Positions 26,400 to 35,636 of a DNA stretch of 38,980 nucleotides are shown here, piece by piece. Source of the stretch: an uncultured Pseudocitrobacter sp. GTDB lineage: Bacteria > Pseudomonadota > Gammaproteobacteria > Enterobacterales > Enterobacteriaceae. Position 1 is the first letter of the stretch. Each line of letters begins with the position of its first letter. The position numbers and the translations under genes were made by a program. Location: contig CAJYVI010000184.1 in NCBI GenBank assembly GCA_913778145.1, forward strand, positions 1-38,980. The letters are read 5' to 3'. The notes under the pieces were generated by a model that saw only the letters and a list, made by a program, of their open reading frames with translations, did no database searches and was not told where the DNA came from.

Positions 26400-28337
26400 T
26401 CAGTAACGGCGTTGCCACTCGCTATCGCTAAAGATCGCCTCTTTTTCGCCCATAAAGTGACGATAGTACGCGTCATACGCCAGCACGTTCTTCACATACC
26501 CGCGCGTTTCGGAGAACGGAATGCTCTCAACAAACGCGACGGGGTCGATTCGCCCTGCGCTATTACCAAGCCAGGTGCGCACGCGCCCCGGACCAGCGTT
26601 ATACGCGGCGGACGAGAAGATACGGTTGTTACCAAACTGCTGATAAACATATTGCAGGTAGCTGGTACCGATATTGATGTTGGTTTCCGGGTCCAGCAGT
26701 TGGTTCTGATTGCTGTAGCCTGGGATATTAAACATCTGCACCGTGTGCGTTGCCGTACCTGGCATAATTTGCATCAGGCCGCTCGCCCCCACCGGGGATT
26801 TCACTTTCGGGTTCCAGGCGCTTTCCTGACGCGCAATCGCCATCGCATAGCTTTGCGGAATGTCTTTCCCGGCAGTGTAACGCACGAAGAGATCGTTATA
26901 GGCAGGCGGGAAGCGCTCTTGCAGGTTATCCCACAGCTTGCCTGCGATGGTCGCCTGCACGCTGAGATCCCACCAGCGCTGGTCAAAGGCATAGCGCGCC
27001 AGCTGAGCCTGCTCGTTCTTCGTGCGGCTGCTAACCAGGTTCGCCCATTCGCTGCGCGCGGTGTTATCCATATCCCAGTACATCAGTTCGCGCACGCGCG
27101 CCATTTCCGGGCCGTTCACCAGCAGCGGCGAAACGGTGCCCTGCGGGCCATCAATGCGCAGGGTGTAATCCTCGCCCAGACGCTGCGCCGCCACCATCGG
27201 ATAGAAACCGCGCTGCGTCATTAAGGATTTGAGGATCTCTTTGGCCTCGTCATCACGCCCGCGCTCCATCAGCAGGTCGGCCTGCCAGTAGCGCCATTCG
27301 TCTTTCTCTTTGGCGTCCATCGGCAGACGCGCCAGCCAGGTATTCAGCCCACGGCGATCGCCGGTGCCCAGCGCCATACGGACCCGGCGCTCAATCAGCG
27401 ACGTTGATTGGGAACGCATAATCGCGTCGTCGCGCCATTTTTCCTGCTCGGAAGTGACATCGGTGCCCATCAAACGCCACGCGACGATATCGCGCAATTC
27501 CTGGGTTTGATCGTCATTAAGCTGCTGCGCCTGCACCAGCGACGGGATCATCAGACGCGCGTTTTCCGCATCCTGACGCGCGACGCTGGTAAACGCCACC
27601 GCCGCCACAGAACGGGTAAAATCGGTCGCGCCCGTGGTGCGGGCAAAGGTCAGCACATTGTTGGGGTTACTGGCAAGGTCAGTTACCGCCTGCGAAATGG
27701 TTTGATAATCCGGCGGCATCTGCGAGGCCAGCGCTTTCACCAGCGAGGTATTGCCCGCGTTCATCGCCAGGCGAATACGTTCGAGATACGCGAGCGGATC
27801 CTGCGTGCCGGATGAGCGCCAGGCGCTGAACAGTTTGTCGCAGGCGTTTGGCTGGCTTTTACCCGTCAGCCAGAGTTCTTTCGCGCCGTCCCAGGCCTGC
27901 TGGGTTTCGCCGACGTTATATTTGGCGTAGTAATAGTTGCACTGCGCTTCGGTGGTGCCCGGTTTGTCCGGGCTGAAAGCAAGTAGCCCGCGCCAGTCTT
28001 CGCGTCGCGCCAGTTCATTCACAAAGCGGTTTTTGAGCGTTCGCGCCGGCGGCAGCGTCGGATTATCACGCACAAAATTGCTGACGGTCACGGCAGGGGT
28101 GTTCATCAGATCGCCGGAGATCTGGCGATATTCCAGGTAAGGATAGAGCGGGTAATCCCGCAAGGTTGGCATCAACTGGCCCACGACATCCATCTGTCGG
28201 TTGTCCCAGGCCTGCTTAATCTGCGAATAGCGGCTGCGCTGTTCGTCCAGTGAATCCGCGTGAGCCAGGTTGTTAAGTGACAACAGGCAAACACTGGCCG
28301 CTAACAGGCGCCACGCCATGGGTTTGGCTTTTTTCAC
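26400..28337 (-). CDS. slt: Soluble lytic murein transglycosylase Slt70
   Basis: A 645-residue periplasmic enzyme, same length as E. coli Slt, that cleaves peptidoglycan to 1,6-anhydromuropeptides. The signal peptide spans about 1-27 and ends NNLAHA. A long superhelical domain (about 30-445) forms the doughnut. The lysozyme-like catalytic domain has the glutamate in AMAIARQESAWNPKVKSP and the family block GASGLMQIMPGTATHT, then SSAAYNAGPGRVRTWLG. It is divergent from ettA across about 210 bp and upstream of trpR, with 87 bp between. Confidence 0.97.
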   Translation of the reverse strand: MKKAKPMAWRLLAASVCLLSLNNLAHADSLDEQRSRYSQIKQAWDNRQMDVVGQLMPTLRDYPLYPYLEYRQISGDLMNTPAVTVSNFVRDNPTLPPARTLKNRFVNELARREDWRGLLAFSPDKPGTTEAQCNYYYAKYNVGETQQAWDGAKELWLTGKSQPNACDKLFSAWRSSGTQDPLAYLERIRLAMNAGNTSLVKALASQMPPDYQTISQAVTDLASNPNNVLTFARTTGATDFTRSVAAVAFTSVARQDAENARLMIPSLVQAQQLNDDQTQELRDIVAWRLMGTDVTSEQEKWRDDAIMRSQSTSLIERRVRMALGTGDRRGLNTWLARLPMDAKEKDEWRYWQADLLMERGRDDEAKEILKSLMTQRGFYPMVAAQRLGEDYTLRIDGPQGTVSPLLVNGPEMARVRELMYWDMDNTARSEWANLVSSRTKNEQAQLARYAFDQRWWDLSVQATIAGKLWDNLQERFPPAYNDLFVRYTAGKDIPQSYAMAIARQESAWNPKVKSPVGASGLMQIMPGTATHTVQMFNIPGYSNQNQLLDPETNINIGTSYLQYVYQQFGNNRIFSSAAYNAGPGRVRTWLGNSAGRIDPVAFVESIPFSETRGYVKNVLAYDAYYRHFMGEKEAIFSDSEWQRRY

Positions 28338-28547
28338 ACGATCTTCCTCTAATCAATCACATGTTGCAGCTTCATGCCGCGTATAAGATATCTATTTCAT
28401 GCTAACCACACATGAGGCAACGCGCCACGTTCTGGACACATTTTTACGCTTTTATCGTGTTAACCGCCTCGCTGGGATTAACGAACGAAAAAGGCTACAC
28501 TTCGGCTTTGTATACTTACCATCAAAATAAAAGAGGCGAAGTCCAAC

Positions 28548-30215
28548 GTGGCTCAATTCGTTTATACCATGCATCGTGTCGGCAAAGTGGTTCCGCCGAA
28601 ACGTCATATTCTGAAAAACATCTCGCTGAGCTTCTTCCCTGGCGCAAAAATCGGTGTACTGGGCCTGAACGGCACCGGTAAATCTACACTGCTGCGCATC
28701 ATGGCCGGTATTGATACCGACATCGAAGGTGAAGCACGCCCGCAGCCAGGCCTGAAGATTGGTTACCTGCCGCAGGAACCTCAGTTAAACCCGGAACATA
28801 CCGTTCGTGAATCCGTTGAAGAAGCGGTAGCCGAAGTGGTTAACGCGCTGAAAGGCCTGGACGAAGTCTACGCCAAATATGCCGAACCGGATGCCGACTT
28901 CGATAAACTCGCCGCTCAGCAGGGCAAGTTTGAAGAGATCATTCAGGCGCACGATGGCCATAACCTGAACGTTCAGCTGGAACGCGCCGCCGATGCGCTG
29001 CGTCTGCCGGACTGGGATGCCAAAATTGCCAATCTCTCCGGGGGTGAACGCCGCCGCGTCGCGCTGTGCCGCCTGCTGCTGGAAAAGCCAGACATGCTGC
29101 TGCTCGACGAACCAACTAACCACCTGGATGCGGAATCCGTTGCGTGGCTGGAACGCTTCCTGCACGATTTCGAAGGCACCGTTGTGGCGATTACCCACGA
29201 CCGTTACTTCCTCGATAACGTGGCGGGCTGGATTCTGGAACTTGACCGTGGTGAAGGTATTCCATGGGAAGGCAACTACTCCTCCTGGCTGGAGCAGAAA
29301 GATCAGCGTCTGGCACAGGAAGCGTCTCAGGAAGCGGCGCGTCGTAAGTCGATCGAGAAAGAACTGGAGTGGGTACGTCAGGGCGCCAAAGGCCGTCAGT
29401 CTAAAGGCAAAGCGCGTCTGGCGCGTTTCGAAGAACTTAACAACGTTGAGTACCAGAAACGTAACGAAACCAACGAACTGTTTATTCCGCCTGGAGCACG
29501 TCTGGGCGATAAAGTGGTCGAAGTCAGCAATCTGCGTAAATCCTACGGCGATCGCGTACTGATTGATGACCTGACTTTCTCCGTACCGAAAGGCGCAATC
29601 GTCGGTATTATCGGCCCGAACGGCGCGGGTAAATCGACCCTGTTCCGCATGATGTCCGGTCAGGATCAGCCTGACAGCGGTTCTATCACGCTGGGTGATA
29701 CCGTGAAGCTGGCGTCCGTTGATCAGTTCCGCGACGCGATGGACAACAGCAAAACCGTATGGGAAGAAGTTTCCGGCGGGCTGGATATCATGAAGATCGG
29801 CAACACCGAGATGCCAAGCCGCGCGTACGTTGGCCGCTTTAACTTTAAAGGCGTCGACCAGGGTAAACGCGTGGGTGAGTTGTCCGGCGGTGAACGCGGT
29901 CGTCTGCACCTGGCGAAACTGTTGCAGGTTGGCGGCAACGTTCTGCTGCTCGATGAACCAACCAACGACCTGGATATCGAAACCCTGCGCGCGCTGGAAA
30001 ACGCCCTGCTGGAATTCCCTGGCTGCGCGATGGTTATCTCGCACGACCGTTGGTTCCTCGACCGTATCGCTACCCACATTCTGGATTACCAGGATGAAGG
30101 TAAAGTTGAATTCTTCGAAGGTAACTTTACCGAATACGAAGAGTACAAGAAACGCACGCTGGGCGCGGATGCGCTGGAGCCGAAGCGTATCAAGTACAAG
30201 CGTATTGCGAAGTAA
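28548..30215 (+). CDS. ettA: Energy-dependent translational throttle EttA (ABC-F)
   Basis: A 555-residue ABC-F protein, same length as E. coli EttA, that binds the ribosomal E site and gates entry into elongation according to the ADP/ATP ratio. The start codon is GTG at 28548 (MAQFVYTMHRVGKVVPPKRH), preceded by AGAGGCGAAGTCCAAC. The first ABC domain has the Walker A GLNGTGKST (about 39-47) and LSGGERRRVALCRLLLEKPD with LLLDEPTNHLD. The PtIM arm and linker are around 240-300 (RQGAKGRQSKGKARLARFEE). The second has GPNGAGKST and LSGGERGRLHLAKLLQVGG with LLLDEPTNDLD. No membrane segments are present. It marks the right edge of the conserved backbone. Confidence 0.98.
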   Translation: MAQFVYTMHRVGKVVPPKRHILKNISLSFFPGAKIGVLGLNGTGKSTLLRIMAGIDTDIEGEARPQPGLKIGYLPQEPQLNPEHTVRESVEEAVAEVVNALKGLDEVYAKYAEPDADFDKLAAQQGKFEEIIQAHDGHNLNVQLERAADALRLPDWDAKIANLSGGERRRVALCRLLLEKPDMLLLDEPTNHLDAESVAWLERFLHDFEGTVVAITHDRYFLDNVAGWILELDRGEGIPWEGNYSSWLEQKDQRLAQEASQEAARRKSIEKELEWVRQGAKGRQSKGKARLARFEELNNVEYQKRNETNELFIPPGARLGDKVVEVSNLRKSYGDRVLIDDLTFSVPKGAIVGIIGPNGAGKSTLFRMMSGQDQPDSGSITLGDTVKLASVDQFRDAMDNSKTVWEEVSGGLDIMKIGNTEMPSRAYVGRFNFKGVDQGKRVGELSGGERGRLHLAKLLQVGGNVLLLDEPTNDLDIETLRALENALLEFPGCAMVISHDRWFLDRIATHILDYQDEGKVEFFEGNFTEYEEYKKRTLGADALEPKRIKYKRIAK

Positions 30216-30230
30216 AGACGTCATTGTAGG

Positions 30231-30260
30231 CCGGGCAAGCGTCAGCGCCCCCGGCTTTTT
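30231..30260 (+). terminator. Rho-independent terminator of ettA (REP-derived)
   Basis: GCCGGG (30231-30236) and CCCGGC (30250-30255) close a GC-rich stem, followed by TTTTT. It begins 15 bp after the ettA stop. Confidence 0.75.
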
Positions 30261-30286
30261 ACAGACCCATATCGCCTGTAAAAAAT

Positions 30287-30315
30287 GCCGGATGGCGCTG
30301 CGCTTATCCGGCCTA
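30287..30315. repeat. REP element downstream of ettA
   Basis: GCCGGAT (30287-30293) and ATCCGGC (30306-30312) are perfect arms around GGCGCTGCGCTT. Together with the terminator hairpin upstream it forms a pair of REP-like palindromes at the junction with the capsule locus. Confidence 0.75.
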
Positions 30316-30717
30316 CTTTTCTTGTGAACGCATACATTTCACGAATAAAAATATAATTTAAATTCATTAAATCTTTAATATCCACAAACTCAATAAATAC
30401 CCCCCCCACTCTAATCCACACCTCAAATATCATTACAAACATTCATTGCAATTTTGGAATAACAAGATTGAGATGCCAGATGGTCTATGCTACAAATAGC
30501 GCCACCGAAAGGAATTACGCCATATATTCAGCTCATCTAGCTTAGCGACTAAATCATTCGCATTAGCTATATTCAGCACGTGTTAAAACCATTCATCATC
30601 GACATGAACAAAGGATTGATATGTCTATTATTAATAATTCCCACTCTTATTCCCAACGTTATCACCTTTAATTATTTATCTAACAAATATAATTTTAATT
30701 AAATAGCGTTAGGAATT
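30316..30717 (+). other. AT-rich upstream region of the capsule export operon
   Basis: About 400 bp without a long ORF, clearly richer in A/T than the genes on either side. It should hold the kpsE promoter, but no convincing -35/-10 pair, JUMPstart or ops (GGCGGTAG) element was found. It contains an eight-C homopolymer at 30400-30407. A 16-codon ORF with a good ribosome site is at 30621-30671. Confidence 0.6.
30621..30671 (+). CDS. Possible 16-residue leader ORF before kpsE
   Basis: ATG at 30621 is preceded by AAAGGATTGAT, a good ribosome site. The ORF reads MSIINNSHSYSQRYHL and stops 46 bp before kpsE. No family is recognised. It could be a leader peptide, a remnant, or chance. Confidence 0.3.
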   Translation: MSIINNSHSYSQRYHL

Positions 30718-31875
30718 ATGAAAACTAATCACGTGTTTATTACTCAACTCCTTCAGCGCCTGAAAGCCTGTCGGCAGTGCGTCTGCGCGCTACCGTTCCA
30801 GCGCTATCTTGCGCATATTTTTATAACCGCGCCGATGGCGTTGCTGTTGATTTATCTGTTCATTTTTAGCCAGCCGCGCTACATGAGTGAATCGAAAGTC
30901 GCCGTAAAACGCCCCAATGAAATTGACAGTTCCAGCCTGAACGTTGGCCTGCTGTTGGGGGCGTCTAACCCGTCATCGGCGGAAGATTCCCTCTATTTAA
31001 AAGAGTACATCAACTCGCCCGATATGCTGATGGCGCTGGATAAACGTCTCAACTTCCATCAGGCCTTCAGCCAAAGCGGTTGGGATCTCTTCTTCCATCT
31101 GCCCGCAGATGCCACCACGGAAGAGTTCCTCGACTACTACCGCAGCCGAATTTCCATCGCCTATGACGAAAAATCGGGCCTGCTGGATATTCAGACGCAA
31201 GGCTTCACGCCCGAATTTGCTCAGGCCTTTAACCTCGCGGTACTGAAAGAGTCAGAGCGCTTTATCAACGAGCTTTCCCACCGCATTTCGCGCGAGCAGA
31301 TGCAGTTTGCGGAAGAAGAACTGCAGCAAACTCGCCAGCGTCTGAACGAAAGCAAAAAGCAACTGCTCGCTTATCAGAATAAAAACAACGTGCTAGACCC
31401 TGCGGCCTCGGCCGAAGCCGCCACTACGCTTGTGAATACGCTGATTGCCAAAAAAATCGAGATGGAAGCCGACCTGCGCAACCTGCTGACCTATTTACGC
31501 GCCGATGCGCCGCAGGTGGTCAGCACTAAAAACGCCATTAAAGCGTTGCAGGCACAAATCGATGAAGAGCAAAGCAAAATCACCGCGCCGGAAGGGAAAA
31601 AGCTCAACAGCATGGCGGTCGATTTCGAAGAGATAAAAGGCACCGTAGCCTTTGATACCGACCTCTACGCCCTGGCGCTGAAAGCCCTTGAGAAAACGCG
31701 CATGGAAAGCGCGCGCAAGCTGAAAACCCTGTCGGTTATCAGTTCTCCGCAGCGCCCGGAAGAGTCGTCGTTCCCAAATATTCCTTATTTATTAATCAGC
31801 TGGTTACTGGTGTGCGGCCTGCTGTTTGGTACCGCCAAACTGCTGCTGGGCATTATTGAAGACCATAAAGACTGA
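30718..31875 (+). CDS. kpsE: Capsule polysaccharide export inner-membrane protein KpsE
   Basis: A 385-residue polysaccharide co-polymerase type 3 protein (E. coli KpsE about 382). It spans the periplasm and links the KpsMT ABC transporter to KpsD in group 2 capsule export. The first membrane segment is at about residues 33-51 (HIFITAPMALLLIYLFIF). The periplasmic domain begins QPRYMSESKVAVKRPNEID, the Wzz-like signature. It has coiled coil at about 195-310 (EEELQQTRQRLNESKKQLL) and a C-terminal membrane segment at about 358-380. The start is preceded by TTAGGAATT. It is the first gene of a tight kpsEDCS operon; kpsF, which normally precedes it, is absent. Confidence 0.95.
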   Translation: MKTNHVFITQLLQRLKACRQCVCALPFQRYLAHIFITAPMALLLIYLFIFSQPRYMSESKVAVKRPNEIDSSSLNVGLLLGASNPSSAEDSLYLKEYINSPDMLMALDKRLNFHQAFSQSGWDLFFHLPADATTEEFLDYYRSRISIAYDEKSGLLDIQTQGFTPEFAQAFNLAVLKESERFINELSHRISREQMQFAEEELQQTRQRLNESKKQLLAYQNKNNVLDPAASAEAATTLVNTLIAKKIEMEADLRNLLTYLRADAPQVVSTKNAIKALQAQIDEEQSKITAPEGKKLNSMAVDFEEIKGTVAFDTDLYALALKALEKTRMESARKLKTLSVISSPQRPEESSFPNIPYLLISWLLVCGLLFGTAKLLLGIIEDHKD

Positions 31876-31905
31876 CGGCCTGAGCCATTTTTAACAGAGT
31901 GCATT

Positions 31906-33576
31906 ATGAAATTAGCTAAATCCGTATTTCTGCTCGCTTTACTTCACGCCGGGCAGGCGCTCGCGACAGGCGTCACCGCCGACCCGGAACTGACCGGCGC
32001 CGCACCGCTATCGCCGCTCATCAGCGGGCAAAGATCGCCTGCGGTGAATAATGGTTTTGATAACACGCCGCCGATGATGGAAGCCCCGGCGCTAAGCCGT
32101 ATGTTCGGCGCACAGTTATTTAACGGCACCAGCGCCGACAGCGGCACCAGCATCGGTTTTAACCCAAGTTATGTGATTTCGCTGGGCGATACCATCCAGG
32201 TGCGTCTATGGGGCGCGTTTAACTTCGACGGCGCGCTGCCGGTCGACCCGAAAGGCAATATTTTCGTGCCGAATATCGGCCCGCTGAAAGTGGCAGGCGT
32301 ACCGAACGGGCAGCTTAATGGCCTGGTTACCGCCAAGGTGAAAGAGGTTTACCAGTCTAACGTCAACGTCTATGCCTCGCTGCTGCAGGCACAGCCGGTG
32401 AAAGTGTTCGTGACGGGCTACGTCAAAAACCCCGGCCTGTACGGCGGCGTAGCGTCCGATTCGTTGCTCTCTTATCTGAGCAAAGCAGGCGGCGTGGACA
32501 GCGAGCGCGGCAGCTATGTTGACATCACCATCAAGCGCGGCAAATCGACGCGTTCCCGCGTCAACCTGTATGACTTCCTGCTCAACGGCACGCTGAATCT
32601 GTCGCAGTTCTCGGACGGCGATACCATCGTGGTCGGCCCGCGAAAATATACCTTCAGTGTCGATGGCGACGTTTATAACAGCTACGACTTCGAATTCGCC
32701 AGCAGCGCCATTTCGGTAGAAGAAGCGCTGAGCTGGGCGCGGCCAAAACCGGGCGCAACCCACTTCACCATCGTCCGCCAGCAGGGCACGGTAAAACGCA
32801 CGGAATATTATCCGCTGAGCGGCGCCGCAGGCCGCACGTTGCAGGACGGCGACAAACTGATCGTCAGTTCTGACCGCTACGCCGGCACCATTCAGGTGCG
32901 CATCGAGGGCGCGCACTCCGGCGAGCACGCGCTGGTACTGCCTTACGGCGCCAGCATGAAGCAGGTGCTCACACAGTTGCGCCCGAACAGCATGTCGCAG
33001 ATGAACAGCATTCAGCTTTATCGCAGCTCTGTCGCCATCCGGCAAAAAGAGATGCTTAACCTTGAGCTGCAAAAGCTGGAGCAGGCGTCGCTCTCTTCGC
33101 AATCGTCCACCCAGGAAGAAGCGCAGCTTCGCATGCAGGAAGCGCAACTGGTCAGCCGTTTTGTGGCGAAAGCGCGTCAGGTGGTGCCGAAAGGCCAGGT
33201 GGTGCTGAACGAGAAAAACCTTGATTCCGTGCTGCTGGAAGATGGCGATGTCATCACCATCCCGGAGAAAACATCGCTGGTGATGGTACACGGCGAAGTG
33301 CTGTTCCCGAACGCCATCAGTTGGGAAGAGAAGCTTGACGCTGACGATTACATCGAGAAATGCGGCGGCCTGACGCAGAAATCCGGTCAGTCGAAAATCA
33401 TCGTGATTCATCAGGACGGCTCTGCGGTGGATGCTGACGACGTCGGCGCGCTGGCGGCAGGCGATGAAATTATGGTTCTGCCGAAATACGAATCGAAAAA
33501 CATCGAAGTGACGCGTGGCATCTCCACCATTCTTTATCAACTGGCGGTGGCGGCGAAAGTCATTCTGGATATTTAA
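31906..33576 (+). CDS. kpsD: Capsule polysaccharide export protein KpsD
   Basis: A 556-residue outer-membrane polysaccharide export protein of the Wza/KpsD (OMA) class, close to E. coli KpsD (about 558). The signal peptide MKLAKSVFLLALLHAGQALA has no lipobox cysteine, as in E. coli KpsD. The polysaccharide export domain begins near YVISLGDTIQVRLWGAFNFD and contains VDPKGNIFVPNIGPLKVAG. SLBB repeats follow: VFVTGYVKNPGLYGG with LLSYLSKAGGVDSERGSY, a second around residues 330-350, and a third at VMVHGEVLFPNAISW with YIEKCGGLTQKSGQ. It lies 30 bp after kpsE and 21 bp before kpsC. Confidence 0.96.
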   Translation: MKLAKSVFLLALLHAGQALATGVTADPELTGAAPLSPLISGQRSPAVNNGFDNTPPMMEAPALSRMFGAQLFNGTSADSGTSIGFNPSYVISLGDTIQVRLWGAFNFDGALPVDPKGNIFVPNIGPLKVAGVPNGQLNGLVTAKVKEVYQSNVNVYASLLQAQPVKVFVTGYVKNPGLYGGVASDSLLSYLSKAGGVDSERGSYVDITIKRGKSTRSRVNLYDFLLNGTLNLSQFSDGDTIVVGPRKYTFSVDGDVYNSYDFEFASSAISVEEALSWARPKPGATHFTIVRQQGTVKRTEYYPLSGAAGRTLQDGDKLIVSSDRYAGTIQVRIEGAHSGEHALVLPYGASMKQVLTQLRPNSMSQMNSIQLYRSSVAIRQKEMLNLELQKLEQASLSSQSSTQEEAQLRMQEAQLVSRFVAKARQVVPKGQVVLNEKNLDSVLLEDGDVITIPEKTSLVMVHGEVLFPNAISWEEKLDADDYIEKCGGLTQKSGQSKIIVIHQDGSAVDADDVGALAAGDEIMVLPKYESKNIEVTRGISTILYQLAVAAKVILDI

Positions 33577-33597
33577 CGCACGAATGCAGGGAGCATT

Positions 33598-35619
33598 ATG
33601 ATCGGCGTCTATTCCTCGGGGATTTGGAAAATCCCCCACCTGAGTCAGCTACTCGGCAAACCGTGTCGTAAGCTGTCCGTTAGCGGGGCCATTCCCGGCG
33701 ACATTTCCGCCGTCGCCGTTTGGGGAATGAAAGACAACACCACGCTGCCCGCCGCCAAAGCGCGGGCGGCGGATTTACCGCTGCTGCGCCTGGAAGATGG
33801 TTTTATTCGCTCGCTCGGGTTGGGGGTGAATGGCCATCCGCCGCTCTCTATCGTGGTTGACGATCTAGGCATTTACTACGACGCCAGCCGCCCGAGCAGG
33901 CTGGAGCGGCTTATCCATAAAGAACGTGAAGAAAACAGCCACGCAGCAGAGGCGCAGTCGGCCATCGACCTCATCGTGAGCGGTGATTTATCGAAGTACA
34001 ACCACGCGCTGCCCTTCCCTGCTGCCGCGCATAACAAGCCGATTGTGCTGGTCATCGACCAGACGCACGGCGATGTGTCGATTACCCTGGGCGGAGGATC
34101 GGCGCAAAGCTTTAGCACTATGCTGATCGCCGCCTGTGAAGAAAACCCGGACGCCGAGATTTGGGTCAAAACGCATCCCGACGTATTGAGCGGGAAAAAG
34201 CAGGGATATCTTACGGACAGCTTCAGCGACCCGCGCATTCGTCTGCTGGCGCAGGACGTTAGCCCGCAGTCGCTGCTGCGCTGTGCGAGCCGCGTTTATA
34301 CCGTCACCTCGCAATACGGCATTGAGGCGTTGATGGCCGGGAAATCGGTAACCTGCTTTGGCCTGCCGTGGTATGCCGGTTGGGGGCTGACGGACGATCG
34401 CCACCCGCTGGCCAAATCATTAACCGGCAGGCGCGGCCAGGCCACGTTGCTGCAACTGATTGGCGCGGCGCTGCTGCGCTATCCCCGCTATCTCGATCCC
34501 TACACGCATAAACGCGGCACCCTGTTCGACGTGCTGCACGCGCTCCAGCTACAACGCCAGCACATGATTTCGCGCAGCGGCCACCTGTGGGTGCCCGGCC
34601 TGACGCTGTGGAAGAGCGCCATCATGAAAACCTTTCTCAAAACGCCGGAAAACACGCTGAATTTTGATAAGAAATCGCACGCCGCCACCGCCTGCGTGGT
34701 GTGGGGCGTGAACGGCGAAGCCAAATTCAGCCAGGCGGCGCAGGCGCAGCATCTGCCGATTTGGCGAATGGAAGACGGTTTCCTGCGCTCAAGCGGGCTG
34801 GGTTCCGACCTGCATATGCCGCTGTCGCTGGTGCTGGATAAAACAGGGATTTACTACGACGCCCGCCGCGCCAGTGACCTGGAAACGTTGCTTAACCATT
34901 CGATGCTGCGTGCCGATGAACGCGACCGCGCGCTGGCGCTTCAACAGACGCTGGTCAGCAACAAACTGAGTAAATATAACCTCGGCAAAGGCTGGCATCG
35001 GCCCGAGGCCGCCGACGGCAAACGCCTGCTGCTGGTGCCCGGCCAGGTGGAGAACGACGCCTCCATCGCCACGGGCACCATCGATATTCAAAGCAACCTG
35101 GCGCTGCTGCGCACCGTGCGCGAGCGTAACCCGTCGGCATTTATCGTTTATAAGCCGCACCCTGACGTGCTGGCAGGCAATCGCCCCGGCCACATCGATG
35201 CCGACGAGATGGCCCGCCTGGCGGACTGCGTCGCCACGGATGCCGACATTATCGACTGCATTACCGCCTGCGATGAACTGCACACCATGACCTCGCTTTC
35301 CGGGTTTGAAGCGCTGATGCATGGCAAAACCGTGTACTGCTACGGCCTGCCGTTTTACGCGGGCTGGGGATTAACCCACGACGAACATCCCTGCGCGCGG
35401 CGCAACCGCACGCTCACCCTGGCAGACCTGATTTATCAGACGCTGATTGTTTACCCCACCTACATCCACCCTCAGGAGAAGCGCGTGCTGCCGGTGGAAG
35501 AGGCCGCGGCGTGGCTGATGGAGCAGGCAAGGCCAGAAACGATCGCGAGGAAAAAAGCCGGGCGCATCACGCGATGGGTGCGTAAGGGCGTGAATCTTTA
35601 TCGGGTGAAATTTAATTAA
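33598..35619 (+). CDS. kpsC: Capsule beta-Kdo transferase KpsC
   Basis: A 673-residue cytoplasmic enzyme (E. coli about 675) that extends the poly-beta-Kdo linker between the lipid and the capsule polymer. It consists of two homologous modules. Paired motifs are [12 protein letters not shown] / [23 protein letters not shown] / [25 protein letters not shown] / [14 protein letters not shown] and [14 protein letters not shown] / [14 protein letters not shown]. The first occupies about residues 1-325 and the second about 335-650. Known KpsC proteins use the two modules to add Kdo with two alternating linkages. It is 21 bp after kpsD and 17 bp before kpsS. kpsU, usually upstream of kpsC, is missing. 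Confidence 0.96.
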   Translation: MIGVYSSGIWKIPHLSQLLGKPCRKLSVSGAIPGDISAVAVWGMKDNTTLPAAKARAADLPLLRLEDGFIRSLGLGVNGHPPLSIVVDDLGIYYDASRPSRLERLIHKEREENSHAAEAQSAIDLIVSGDLSKYNHALPFPAAAHNKPIVLVIDQTHGDVSITLGGGSAQSFSTMLIAACEENPDAEIWVKTHPDVLSGKKQGYLTDSFSDPRIRLLAQDVSPQSLLRCASRVYTVTSQYGIEALMAGKSVTCFGLPWYAGWGLTDDRHPLAKSLTGRRGQATLLQLIGAALLRYPRYLDPYTHKRGTLFDVLHALQLQRQHMISRSGHLWVPGLTLWKSAIMKTFLKTPENTLNFDKKSHAATACVVWGVNGEAKFSQAAQAQHLPIWRMEDGFLRSSGLGSDLHMPLSLVLDKTGIYYDARRASDLETLLNHSMLRADERDRALALQQTLVSNKLSKYNLGKGWHRPEAADGKRLLLVPGQVENDASIATGTIDIQSNLALLRTVRERNPSAFIVYKPHPDVLAGNRPGHIDADEMARLADCVATDADIIDCITACDELHTMTSLSGFEALMHGKTVYCYGLPFYAGWGLTHDEHPCARRNRTLTLADLIYQTLIVYPTYIHPQEKRVLPVEEAAAWLMEQARPETIARKKAGRITRWVRKGVNLYRVKFN

Positions 35620-35636
35620 TTAGCGAGGGCTGAGGC

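Noticed and set aside
28785..30224. A 479-codon ORF antisense to ettA
   Set aside because: It mirrors the ettA codon pattern on the other strand and shows no domain or start signal.
30216..30320. Attachment site or integrase scar at the capsule insertion point
   Set aside because: Only REP palindromes are seen; no tRNA, direct-repeat pair or integrase gene is visible, and the right boundary is outside the window.
30316..30717. JUMPstart/ops (RfaH) element before the capsule genes
   Set aside because: No GGCGGTAG or clear JUMPstart match was found on the coding strand.
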